NCBI GenBank assembly: GCA_024500155.1 | Contig: CM044880.1 | Location: 14,636,379-14,700,378 of the forward strand | Source: Chenopodium formosanum | Taxonomy: Eukaryota; Streptophyta; Magnoliopsida; Caryophyllales; Amaranthaceae | Length of the DNA stretch: 64,000 bases | Direction of reading: 5' to 3' | In this document: positions 45,582 to 55,707 of the stretch, one piece after another | Position numbering within the stretch: position 1 is the first letter of the stretch | Layout: each line of letters begins with the position of its first letter | The notes under the pieces: model-generated | Database searches by the model: none | Told to the model about the DNA's origin: nothing | The model's input: the letters and a program-made list of their open reading frames with translations, nothing else | Made by a program: the position numbers and the translations under genes

Positions 45582-45900
45582 TCAATTACATTATACTAAA
45601 GGCGAAACTTAGAGAACACTTGGCAAAATATTATAAAAAGTTTTCCCTCCAAAACCACTTACTAAAAAAAAAAATTATTGTAATTAAATTATGACTTTTA
45701 ATTTGTATAAAATCTAAAATAAATGTCCTTAAATATCAAATTGCCCATTATAACTATTATATGTTTAATTAATTTCTTTCACAATATTTCATACTTTTTA
45801 CTACTAAGTCTATTTATAATATTTATATCCATTATTTTTGATAAAATTTATTGTCATTAAAATTATTTAACAACCGTGCATTGCACGGGGTTTAATCTAG
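45582..45900 (+). mobile_element. Small non-autonomous Helitron
   Basis: The 3' end is diagnostic: a perfect 7-bp-stem hairpin CCGTGCA-T-TGCACGG (45874-45888), 8 bases, then CTAG at 45897-45900 followed by T. The 5' end is taken as TC at 45582 after an A, leading into ATACTAAAGGCGAAACTTAG, similar to many plant Helitron starts. There are no inverted repeats and no target duplication, as expected. At 319 bp it has no coding capacity. Its hairpin shows what an intact terminus looks like, but no such end was found for the large Helitron at 15-26 kb. Confidence 0.8.
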
Positions 45901-47760
45901 TTATTAATATTTGTTTATACTTATTCAAATATAATCAAACGTTAAAGATTCTAGCCATACTGGAATAGAAATTCTTCATTTCATTTACTTATTACTCATC
46001 GTCTTACATTAACACCTCATTTCTTCTTGGCACACGTTGTTATCAAAGCGAAATTGTTTACACGTATAATTGATGTATAAGTTGAATGATTAGTAGAATG
46101 TTAAACACGGGCCTAGGCTGCACTCACATACAAGAGAGAAAGTCCACTTTATAAGTCTATAAGAGGTTCCATTTCAAAATCATATGACAACCTTATGAGT
46201 GCTTAAATCTCTCCTGTTCAACTAATATGAAACATTTACATGTAGTGATACTTAGGAGGTCTATTCTTCAACATAGTAGGAATAATTTATTCCGATCCTT
46301 TTAGGGGAATTGAGAGAAAATAAAACATGGTTAGAAGGGTTTTAATTAAATGAAAGATTATAAAAGAAGTCGATTCTCAAGCTATAACGTTGGACATGTC
46401 GAAAATCTAGATTGATAGAGTATATAAATCAATCGTATATGTTATTTGAAATATTGGATATCCAAAAATGGAGAGAAATTGTTGAGAGCAGATAAACGAA
46501 AGAGGAATTATTCCATTGTTTGAATAAGGAATTGAGGGAGACAAGCTAAGGTAAGGGATGAAAGGGATCTATACTCTCCCTCTTTAATGAGATAATTACT
46601 TAGGTGTTGTTCTGTTCAGCTTATAATATGATACCGTAAAAATCGGGAGCATTTAGAATTTGTTTTTCTCTCATAAAACACCCACTTTTTAATAATAATA
46701 CTTTGTATATAATCAAACTTTTTTTCTTTTTGATTGAAAAGGAGAAAGATCTTATAGGTTCGGAATCTCTCACAGGTCCTCAATTGACTGGACACATTGA
46801 AAGTGGGAGGAAGGATAAAAAAATCCTCACTCCAAAATTTCTCTAGTGAAGTTTGATTAATGATCACACAACCTTATTATTATTATGAAATGTAAAGTTC
46901 TATGCTTGGTGTATATGATGAAACTTTAGTTATAAGCTCATCATAAGTCTCATGATATGACACAATACCATATAATTATAGCTAAACATCCTCTGTATTT
47001 CATATTAAAAGAATAGGTTTTAAGTCGAAAATAATTTTAGCACACTCTTAATTGATTTCGAGAAACACAGTTTTCTATGCTATTGTTTGCCAAAATCAAT
47101 TTCTGTTTTAAGTGCATGAGTAGCTTACATGTGGGCCGCAACATCAAAAACGAAAAGGAAAAGCATAAAAGCATGAATATATAAGGTGATGTGATTTGTG
47201 AAGTCACGTCTGCTTTTAGAATTTCAATCAAGTTCCTCCTCATGGTTTACACGTTCGGCATGCACGAATCTGACACGTGTCAGAACATGTATAGCAAAAC
47301 ACGTGAACATTGGAGAACAGCTGTCAGCAATGTCTAAAAGGTTGACTTTTTATACACTGTCAGTAGTAAGACTATTTATACTCACTTTAACCTTTTGTTT
47401 ATATAAATTAGGACTTTACTTGGACCACCTATAGGAAGATGACACATCCCAAGCTTCTTTTATGGTTTTCCTTTTTCCACAATAGAGCACACTTTGAGAC
47501 ATAAAATATTCCTTTATTACGAGTAATATATAACGGAGGGAGTAAAAGCTATAGTAAACTATTTTTCCTCGTCTCTTAATGTTTGTCTCATCATCTCTAT
47601 TACTTTTATTACTATTTTCATTTCATATTATTTATAATGATTTGACATAAAGTAAAGAGAAAAAAATGTATAATTGTTGCAAATAATATGAAATAAAGGT
47701 AGTAGTTGTACTCTCATTGTTTTTCTAAGTATCTAATCTGATTGACAGATTAATAATTTA
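45901..47760. other. Intergenic, no gene recognised
   Basis: AT-rich DNA. CACGTGTCAG-type and ACACGTG words cluster at 47260-47305, but no promoter or gene can be assigned. A lone GGAGGGAGTA near 47536 is one end of a decayed Stowaway element. Confidence 0.4.
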
Positions 47761-48062
47761 GGGATCACTTGGTTTGATCATTTAGATTGGGTTGGGATAA
47801 GGTTGATCTAATTTTTTGTTTGATTGAGGTTTTGTAATGGAATCTCATACCCAAGGAGTTCTAACTCCCTTCTATACCAATGGAATCCCATACCCACCAG
47901 ACCCCTCCCTCTAAAATTCACAATCCATTCTATTAATAAAGGATAAAATTCATTCCAACGACAGAACCAACTACATTGGACTAGTATAGGTTTTAGAATC
48001 CATAACTTTCTAGTATGAGATTTTATGCCCATTTATTCCAACTTGATGAACCAAACACGCAC
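47761..48062. mobile_element. Tourist/Harbinger-like MITE
   Basis: The ends are GGGATCACTTGGTTTGATCA and, reversed, GTGCGTGTTTGGTTCATCA, flanked by TTA at 47758-47760 and 48063-48065. The interior is non-coding. Confidence 0.6.
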
Positions 48063-48539
48063 TTAATATACATTTGTACTATTAATGCAACATTTTAACT
48101 AATAATATTTATAATTATTTACATGTAATCATAACAAGACGATAATTAAAAATATACATGTAGACAAATTTAATAAGTAACTACAAGTCTAAGTGTAATA
48201 TTATGAATAAAATATTGACATAGGTCTGTGAATAGCACAAAAATCAATTGAGGTACTAAAGAAAAGAGAGCTAGTATTGAATATTTTTAGTAAGTACATA
48301 CTACTAGAGTCTAGAGCTGATTATTGAATAAGATAGTCCAATGATAATAGAGTTAGAGTCAAGCTTAAAGGACTTTTAATGGACATGACTCTTACTAGGT
48401 TGGGTCAATATATAGCCAAAATGTTTTTCCAATTTGATAGAGAAATAAAATAGCTAATGTAAAAGTAATTACATAGATAAATTTGTATTCATATATACTT
48501 AATAGTGACTTTGTTTAATATTTATTTTAATTGATATTT

Positions 48540-48664
48540 TGTTGTCTGTCCATTATCAACCCGTTATTGACCCACGACACACATTGGCCCGACTCGCTAT
48601 TGACCTTATAAAATGTGACCCGTTTTTACCCGACCTACAATCGACTCACACCGACCTTGACTCG
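48540..48664. repeat. Degenerate GACCCGAC repeat tract
   Basis: Words such as TTGACCCACGACAC, TGGCCCGACTCG, TTACCCGACC and CTCGACCC recur every 10-25 bp. It is likely a repeat remnant and is not coding. Confidence 0.35.
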
Positions 48665-48830
48665 ACCCACCCAATAACCAGGTCTACATACTGCGTAATG
48701 TTGGTTGGGAACTCGCCTTGTGAATTTAAGGTCACAAGTTTGAACCCCACTAACTACATTTGATTGGGAAAGTAGGGGAATTCCCTTACCTTCCCCTTCT
48801 TCTCTCAAGCATTGACCAAAAAAACTAGTT
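48665..48830 (+). mobile_element. SINE-like sequence
   Basis: An A-box-like GTAATGTTGGTTGGGAACTC is followed 25 bp later by a B-box-like AAGTTTGAACCCC (about 48734-48746), then by CT-rich sequence ending near CAAAAAAAC. The layout suits a tRNA-derived SINE. Limits are approximate. Confidence 0.45.
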
Positions 48831-49602
48831 GAATTAACTTATACAAGGCTTCAATTCAGTAGGGTCTTTCATCTTACCTAAAAAGGGAAAAATAATAATA
48901 ATAATAATTATAATAATAATAAATAAATAAATAAATAATACCTAATTATTATTCTACTATGTAAGATAAGAGAATTTGATAAGCCAAAAAAGTAAAGACT
49001 TGGAAAGGAACTTGAAACAATCTTAAATTATTTGACATGGCAACTTGGCAAGTACGAATTAACATTAATTCTTACCTTTCCTTAGGTAAGTGAAATTTCA
49101 TTTCAAAATTTTCAATTTGCATTTTTGTTGTCAGCTAACACTTTATTTATATTTATAAGAAAAAACTTTAAAAATAGTTTTTACGTCCAACCAAGTATCT
49201 TGAATATTCAATTTGAGCAAAGTGGTCTCATTTTACTTGGATACAAGAACTTATATCAATTGCGAGTATATGTTCATGTGTTGGACACGACTATCTTTAA
49301 TGAAGATAAATCATATTATCAACATATTGTATATGTAAAAAAATCAAGTTAAAAATTTTTCAAGCATTTTGAGGACCAAACACGGTTATATGAGGTAATG
49401 ACAAAACCAATTATATATGCAACATCGAAATAATTTAGGTTTGACATTAATAAGTTAAAATTATTAAATAAGTCAGGTTTGTGAGGTCATGTGTAATTCA
49501 AATTTGAGACATGTTATATAATATTTATGCCCATGCAAGTCAAATTTGAATCATGTCACTTTCTATTTAGGTTGGATGTAGTTTAGTTTTTGACACTGCT
49601 TA
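48831..49602. other. Intergenic with AAT microsatellites
   Basis: An (AAT)n/(AAAT)n run occupies about 48891-48940. No gene was recognised in the remainder. Confidence 0.4.
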
Positions 49603-49817
49603 GGCCCCATTCTTTAGAGCTGCTCTGCTCTGCTGAAATCTGTTCCACTCTGCCCTGCTTAAAAATAATACTTAATATTGAAGTATTATAATATACTTAA
49701 TATTTAAATAAATAAATATTATTAAATAATAATAATTAATATTTAATAATAATAATAAATATTTAATAATAATAATATTATTAAATATTAATATTGAATA
49801 ATAAAAATAAATAAATA

Positions 49818-49870
<53 letters not shown>

Positions 49871-50380
49871 TAATATTATTAAGGAAATTTTTTGAAAAAC
49901 TACCTATTATAATCCAGAATTTGCGAGAAACTACCTATTAAAAAAAATGTTGTAATTGACTACCTAATTTTTTTAAAAATGTTGTAATTTACTACCTTTA
50001 CGCCGGATTATGAAGGAGTTTGACCAAAATTCTCCGGCGTTGACTTGGTCACGGGACACTTGGTGAAAGAAAAGGGTCATTAAGTGTCACGTTATGGTCA
50101 CGTGACCAAGTCAACACCGGAGAACTTTGGTCAAAGTCCTTCATAATCCGGCGTAAGGTAGTAAATTACAACATTTTTCGAAAATTAGGTAGTCAATTAC
50201 AACATTTTTTTAATAGGTAGTTTCTCGCAAATTCTAGACTATAATAGGTAGTTTTTCACAAAATTTCCTATTATTAATAATATTAATAATAACAATAATA
50301 ATAAAATCTGCTCTGCTCGGCTCTTCTTTGCTGAAATTTGCTCTGTTGTGCTCTACCCAGAAGCTCAAAAGAACAGAACC
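49603..50380. mobile_element. Harbinger-like element with CTGCTCTG ends and a nested insertion
   Basis: The left end GGCCCCATTCTTTAGAGC and the right end, reversed, GGTTCTGTTCTTTTGAGC form an inverted repeat, flanked by TTA at 49600-49602 and 50381-50383. Both ends lead into CTGCTCTGCTGAAA-type repeats. The middle is an (AAT)n/(ATT)n run into which a Mutator-like MITE (49883-50268) inserted. No coding capacity. Confidence 0.65.
49883..50268. mobile_element. Mutator-like foldback MITE, 386 bp
   Basis: The ends are GGAAATTTTTTGAAAAACTA and the reverse complement of GGAAATTTTGTGAAAAACTA. The target duplication TATTATTAA is identical at 49874-49882 and 50269-50277, though the context is AT-repeat. 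The arms pair almost to the centre (CTTGGTCACG / CGTGACCAAG; CGCCGGATTATGAAGGA). The whole element is a palindrome, with conserved CTACCTATTATA and TTACTACCTTACGCC motifs in each arm. Confidence 0.88.
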
Positions 50381-50459
50381 TTACTTAAATAAGTCTTTAT
50401 CAATTTTGCTCCCATTAGGTACATAATTATTAGGTAATTAGGCACTCCAATGATAATAA

Positions 50460-50510
50460 TGCATGCATGGGGTCCAAGTTTTGCGGTTCTGTACCTTCTT
50501 TATTTAAGGG
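50460..50510 (+). promoter_or_regulatory. Candidate promoter of the phytosulfokine gene
   Basis: An RY-like GCATGCATGG lies at about 50461-50470 and a TATA-like CTTTATTTAAGG at about 50498-50508, about 245 bp before the start codon. The DNA between holds CT-rich, 5'-leader-like sequence (TTTCTCTCTCTAGAACACAC). This is pattern only. Confidence 0.35.
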
Positions 50511-50752
50511 TGGCTACATGTGACTAACATAGATTGTAGCATGTATTTAAATGCTTCATGTCCCCTTTCATCTGCCACCCTCATTTTCCAACTTCCTTCA
50601 TTTTGCTCAACTCAAAGAGAACTCAAATTTCTTCTTTATTTCTTCCCCAAAAAACAATTAAGGAACTCTATCTTTTTGTCCCCTTTTCCTCTCTTTCTCT
50701 CTCTAGAACACACATACACAAGATTGTCATCATAAACTAAATAGTCAACTAC

Positions 50753-51150
50753 ATGATGCACAAATTTATCTCCTATTCTATTTTACTTCTCCTCCTTGGC
50801 CTATCTCTTCCAAGAACATCCGCTCGACTACTGGAACTCAAGCACAAAGATGAGCAAAATCATCCAATCTCGACTGAAGTTTCATTTCCGAAGTTAGAAG
50901 ACAAAGATTCCATAGATGTAAGCTTTAACTAAAAGTTACCTTGTTTTTTCTTTTTTACAAGTTTTACAAATTTGAATCTTATTTGTTAGAAGTTAAAAAA
51001 ACTAATGCATGATAATTATTGTTTTATAACCATTTTCAGGAGTTGATGGGATTAGAGATTTGTGGGAATGGAGATGAAGAGTGCTTGAAGAGAAGAATGG
51101 TTTCAGAAGTTCACTTGGACTACATTTACACTCAGCATCATAAGCCATAA
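50753..51150 (+). CDS. PSK: Phytosulfokine precursor (two exons)
   Basis: Exons 50753-50917 and 51040-51150, with a phase-0 intron having GT at 50918 and TTTTCAG before 51040, encode 91 residues. Residues 1-26 form a signal peptide (MMHKFISYSILLLLLGLSLP). The conserved C-terminal domain has CGNGDEECLKRR and then HLDYIYTQHHKP, containing the pentapeptide YIYTQ preceded by Asp. In this family YIYTQ is sulfated on both tyrosines in the Golgi and released outside the cell by subtilases to act on PSK receptors, promoting growth and modulating immunity. Length and the two-exon layout suit the family. A second ATG is codon 2. The paralogue number cannot be told. Confidence 0.95.
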
Positions 51151-51330
51151 AAGTGTAATTTATGAAGTGTATTAGCTAATTTTATGACTTAAACATGAAT
51201 ATTTTAATTAGAGTATAGATTAGTTTGTGAAAATATTTAACCTCTGTTATAAAAAGATGGTTAATTCAGGTAAAAAGCCAAGGGTTTCAATGGTTTCATG
51301 GATTTTTCCTCTTGTGAAAAACTAGAGGAT

Positions 51331-51357
51331 TTTTTTTTTTTTTTTTTTTTTTTTTTC
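51331..51357. repeat. Poly-T tract
   Basis: About 27 T downstream of the phytosulfokine gene. No element could be attached to it. Confidence 0.7.
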
Positions 51358-51546
51358 CCAGGAAACTGATGTATAATTAATAGCCCTTATTTTATTAATT
51401 AATCTATTTAGTACATCCACGGGCCAACCTATGTAGTCCCATGGTAGGCATTGAACAGCCGCATCCCTATTTTCTCAGGAAAAATATTTTAAAATTTGAC
51501 TTTATAGATAATTATATTTATATGGGTAATGCTATATGTAGCCCTA

Positions 51547-51707
51547 AGGGCTATATATAAGCATTAAATTTACTCTTGGAAATTGTATAAAATTAAGAAT
51601 TTATGACAAAAACACGCGTAAATCAGTGTAATTAGTGTTTATATATTTTATGATTTTTGAACTTTTTACAATTTTCAAGCATAAATTTAATGCTTATATA
51701 TAGCCCT
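51547..51707. mobile_element. Foldback MITE with AGGGCTATATATAAGC ends
   Basis: AGGGCTATATATAAGCATTA at the left pairs with TAATGCTTATATATAGCCCT at the right, and the pairing extends about 40 bp inward. An extra AGCCCT half-repeat precedes the left end (51540-51545). Superfamily uncertain. Confidence 0.75.
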
Positions 51708-53165
51708 ATATTCTCTTTAAATATATGATCCCAAAATTGAACAAAAACATCAAAAGGTAACGATGAATTATATCAAGGGGGCAAGAACTGTCAACTTGAT
51801 GTTAATTGAATCCTTTCTTGAACAAAATTTTACACTAATCACACAATCAAAGAACGAAATAATTAACCATAGTGCCAATCCTCATAAAGACAAGGTAGTC
51901 CCTCGAGGAAAGGTATCCTTGAGAAAAAGTAAAACCTTAGGAACTGCAGCCCTTTTTCGTGGGAATCCTGCTTACACTAAGAAGTGAAAGAGAGGTTGTA
52001 ATAGCTAAAGTTATGCTTTTGGAGGAGCTGGATGACATTCTTTTAAAAGGAATCATTATTGGAGACTCGCTATCAATTCCTTAAAGAATCTTGCATAAAC
52101 AGGATGAAATCTACCTCAATATTTGGGTTAGTTCTAGTAATCTAGTTTGTGTACCTTTCTCCTCGAATATTTCACTGAGGATCATCAAATATAATTGTTA
52201 GTGTTTGCTAACATATTTATAAGTTTAACCCCAAGTGTCCTTGTGGGCTATTGGAGTAAGTAACAAGGGTTTTTGTTTATTAACACCACCCCCCCCCCCC
52301 CCAAATAAAATAAATAAATAAATAAATAACTCCACCAAAAGGCCTTTGTTAAGAACCTAGCCCTAGGTCCTTAATGCATTGGATATGCATATGAGAAGGT
52401 TAGAGTGAAGTAGTCACATAACCAAATGCTATGGCACTTGAACTAAGCTGAACTGCAATAAATTTAATAAATTAATCGATCAAAGCTTTTATCCCATAAT
52501 TGGGGTCGGCTACATGAATCAAAAGTGTTTATTTCTTATAGTCATTCACAAAAATCTTCCTCATCCATCCCTTGCAATCATATACCTTTATCCAATAGAT
52601 TTAAAAATGCGGCTAAGTAATTCCAAAGAATAGGGCCTAAATAAAAACCCTTTTACGAAGGTTATATCATATTGTAGATCCAAAATAAAGTATGAAGAAT
52701 CGAGTATCTACTAAAGGCCGTAACGAGTATTCAATAAAGGTACGTGTTTTGATATAAAAGGTTTGAGTAATACGGAGAAACACATACCAAGAGTAGAGAT
52801 GGGCGGGGCGGTATGAGATAAGGAATTGAAGAAGGAATTGAAGAAGGGAAGTACGAGAAAATTAATAAGTGGTCTAAACAAGAAGGGAAAATTTAGTGAT
52901 GAAAGCCATGCAGAGAAACTTACATCCAGGTAGTTGAAATATTTTTAAAAAGGAGGTTATTAATGAAGTCAACTATATATAAGAACAGTTGGGAAGTTAT
53001 GTCAAGTCAATTTAATGATAGGGAGTAGTAGATAGGTACAAACAAACTGTGGATTGTACAACGGCTATTTACTTACTGCAGTAGTTCAAACTCTGGCATA
53101 AAAGGTTACATTCCCAAGCTGATGAGATGATTTAATTCCTGTCTTTCTTAGAAAATAGCAATATA
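51708..53165. other. Intergenic, no gene recognised
   Basis: A C run of about 15 (52288-52302) is followed by (AAAT)n. A 74-codon frame at 51763-51987 (+) ends in a Lys/Arg-rich stretch but matches no family I know, and no splice or promoter context supports it. Confidence 0.35.
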
Positions 53166-53451
53166 CTCCCTCTATTTTTAAATACTTGCTCCATTTTTTC
53201 ATGGAGCGGAGTTTTAGGAGAAATTAGGAAAAGTAATAAAATATGAAGGTAGTGGGATTGGTGAAAAAATAAAAATATATAAAAGGCAAAAGTAGTGGAG
53301 AAAATTGGAGAAGAGAGAGAATATATATTGGGTCCACTAGATGAGAGAAATTAATTAATTATTGTAAAATCTTTCCAAATAAGAAAATGAAGCAAGTATT
53401 TAAAAACGGCTGCAAATGAAAAGTGAAGCAAGTATTTAAAAACGGAGGGAG
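53166..53451. mobile_element. Stowaway-like MITE, 286 bp
   Basis: CTCCCTCTATTTTTAAATAC at the left and GTATTTAAAAACGGAGGGAG at the right, with TA on both sides. An internal GAAGCAAGTATTTAAAAACGG repeat occurs twice near the right end. It is the same family as 38267-38930. Confidence 0.9.
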
Positions 53452-53555
53452 TAACAAATTAACAACCATACCCTAGTACTTGGTCATGTGGACGACAACT
53501 AGCTTAGGGTTGCATACCAAATACTTCGTCAAATTAGAGTACTTAAAAAAAATCT

Positions 53556-53735
53556 TGTTAATGAACGCCCCCGGGACGTTGAATAATCATTTAAAATATT
53601 GTTTAAAGTGGTATTAATTTGGAAAAGCATGACAAAATCACACATTGATCGATGTAATTAATGTTCATTTTAATTTAATCATTCAACTTTTAGCTAGCTT
53701 ATCCAACGCCCCGAGGGCGTTCGTTAGCTTTTGCC
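53556..53735. mobile_element. Foldback MITE followed by poly-A
   Basis: TTAATGAACGCCCCCGGGAC near the left and CCCCGAGGGCGTTCGTTAG at the right form an inverted repeat of about 25 bp. A poly-A run (about 53738-53765) follows immediately. No clear target duplication. Confidence 0.55.
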
Positions 53736-53857
53736 GAAAAAAAAAAAAAAAAAAAAAAAAAAAAAGCATTTGTTTTCATCAACTCTAACTTGGCGAAGTA
53801 TTTGGTAACAGAACAAGTTGGGTACTACACCTTTGTTCATTTGTTTTGGTCTAGAAA

Positions 53858-54032
53858 AACCAACAAGAGTTGGTTCAAGTGGTAAGCAGCTTAATGTTGC
53901 TTAAGCCGAAAACTCTTATCAGGAGATTCACCCACCATAAGCCAAGATGTGTAACCCGAGTTGGATCTGAATGCAATCGGAGCTAAGCTCTAATGAATCG
54001 GATAGGACAAACTCTAAAAAAAAAAAAAAAGA
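53858..54032 (+). mobile_element. SINE-like sequence with A tail
   Basis: GAGTTGGTTCAAGTGGTAAG resembles a tRNA-type A box. A weaker B-box-like segment (CCCGAGTTGGATCTG) follows about 70 bp later, and the sequence ends with CTCTAAAAAAAAAAAAAA near 54030. Limits are approximate. Confidence 0.5.
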
Positions 54033-54689
54033 AAGAAAAAATGGTGTAGAAAGTGCTACATACAAGGATAATGAGATGGACGAGTTTATTGATCACAAGT
54101 CTTGGATACCACCTTTTGATAATTTAACCAATTAAGTAAATTAATCATCCACAATTGATCTCTCTTTATAAAACCATTAAACCTCTCTCAACAACACTTC
54201 TATCAAAGTTTTGAACTTATCAAACCTCTCTTTTTGCCTATCTCTCAGTCAAACACCCCCTTTTTCTCTTCTCCTTATCTTGACAATATGGCCTAAGAAT
54301 TTGTCTTAAAACTGAAGCCAAATTTTTAAGGCAATTGAATTTCCCAAAGTCTCTTTTCATTTTAAGACAATGGAGTACTTAAAACTGAAGCCAAATTTAT
54401 TACAATAACTCTAACTAACTCTCATCAGTCATCAACCTCCTCACATTTAAATCTCCAAACTACCATTCCTTGACCTTCCTACTCTTCCCTAACTAATTAT
54501 TATATTACTCATTAACTTAGTAATGAAAATAACCAGCATAAAAATGACAAGGACTAAACTATTAATACTACTCTTCCCTAACTAATTCTTATATTAATAT
54601 TTCACCAACTGAAATTTATGTATTCTTATTCATTGTTTACAATTTAAATCATGAGTTTCTCAATAAACCTTTTTTTTTCCTTTTCTTTT

Positions 54690-54852
54690 TCTTAAATACT
54701 ATGGTAAGGTTAACTTGGCCCCGGCTGAGGCCTCTATCACAGGAGCCCTAGCTAGCAATGCCTAAGTGGTAGGGGGAAGAGATTTGTTCAGGGTGAGGCT
54801 TGAACCTCGCACCCTGAATGCAAGACGACCCCTCGGCTGCACCAGGAGGTCT
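54690..54852 (-). mobile_element. tRNA-derived SINE-like sequence
   Basis: On the minus strand: CCTGGTGCAGCCGAGGGGTC (A-box-like), then GCGAGGTTCAAGCCTC (a good B box) about 30 bp later, then a body ending in a T/A-rich stretch near 54665-54690. This is the internal RNA polymerase III promoter layout of plant SINEs. Confidence 0.6.
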
Positions 54853-55614
54853 TCCTCATTAGGTTTTCAATACATGAGGCAAATTCACCTTTGCATAATT
54901 TATTTGATAACCTCAGTATACTTTTAAGTTTTTTTTTTAGGAATTACTTTAACTAATAGATCAAAAATTAATCCTTCAAAAAAATAAAAAATAAAAAATT
55001 AATAATAATTTAAATTATAGTTGGATTATTACTAAAAATTTTACTCCGTATGTTAATGATATTAATCGCTAGAATTGTGCAGCTGACATTTTGACAGACA
55101 TGAAAGTTAAACTGATTACATGTACCACAGAAGTATAAAGGAAGTACGGAGTATATTACTATGGCTAGTTTTGACAAGTACTTCTATAACTTTCGGTGGC
55201 CAATAAATGCATCTATTACTTGACCTATCTTTCAATCCAGTATTATAAAATGACACATTCATCAATTCAATTAATGTTAAATCATACTCAGCCACTTCAT
55301 CAATGTGCAGTACAAAAGTACAAAACACTTCTTATAGTTAAACATGAATTATGAATGTCTCTAAAATGATGAATTACAGTCTTTGACAAAAACATTATGA
55401 GCAAGAGTTACCTAACGAATTAAGTTGGATGATACTTATATCATCAAGTTAAACAAACAAGTAAAACAAATTGAATTTAATTTGTTTATTAAGATTTAAG
55501 AAGGTCAAAAACAGATGAGTGTGTCATTAAGTCACTCCACTCACAACAATTGTGATACTGTCCAATACTCCAATACAAGACTATGTCAGATTATTAAACA
55601 AATTATTATTTGTA

Positions 55615-55705
55615 CTCCCTCCGTCCCTAAATTACATTCCTATTTTTAGCATTTATTCCCCACATAATAGAGAGAAGTAGGAATATAATTTAGGGACGGA
55701 GGGAG
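55615..55705. mobile_element. Stowaway MITE, 91 bp
   Basis: CTCCCTCCGTCCCTAAATTA and TAATTTAGGGACGGAGGGAG are perfect inverted ends with TA on each side, and the arms pair for about 30 bp. It is probably a recent insertion because the ends have not diverged. Confidence 0.93.
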
Positions 55706-55707
55706 TA

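Noticed and set aside
51763..51987. 74-codon frame ending in a Lys/Arg-rich tail
   Set aside because: No family, no conserved context; kept only as a note in the intergenic entry.
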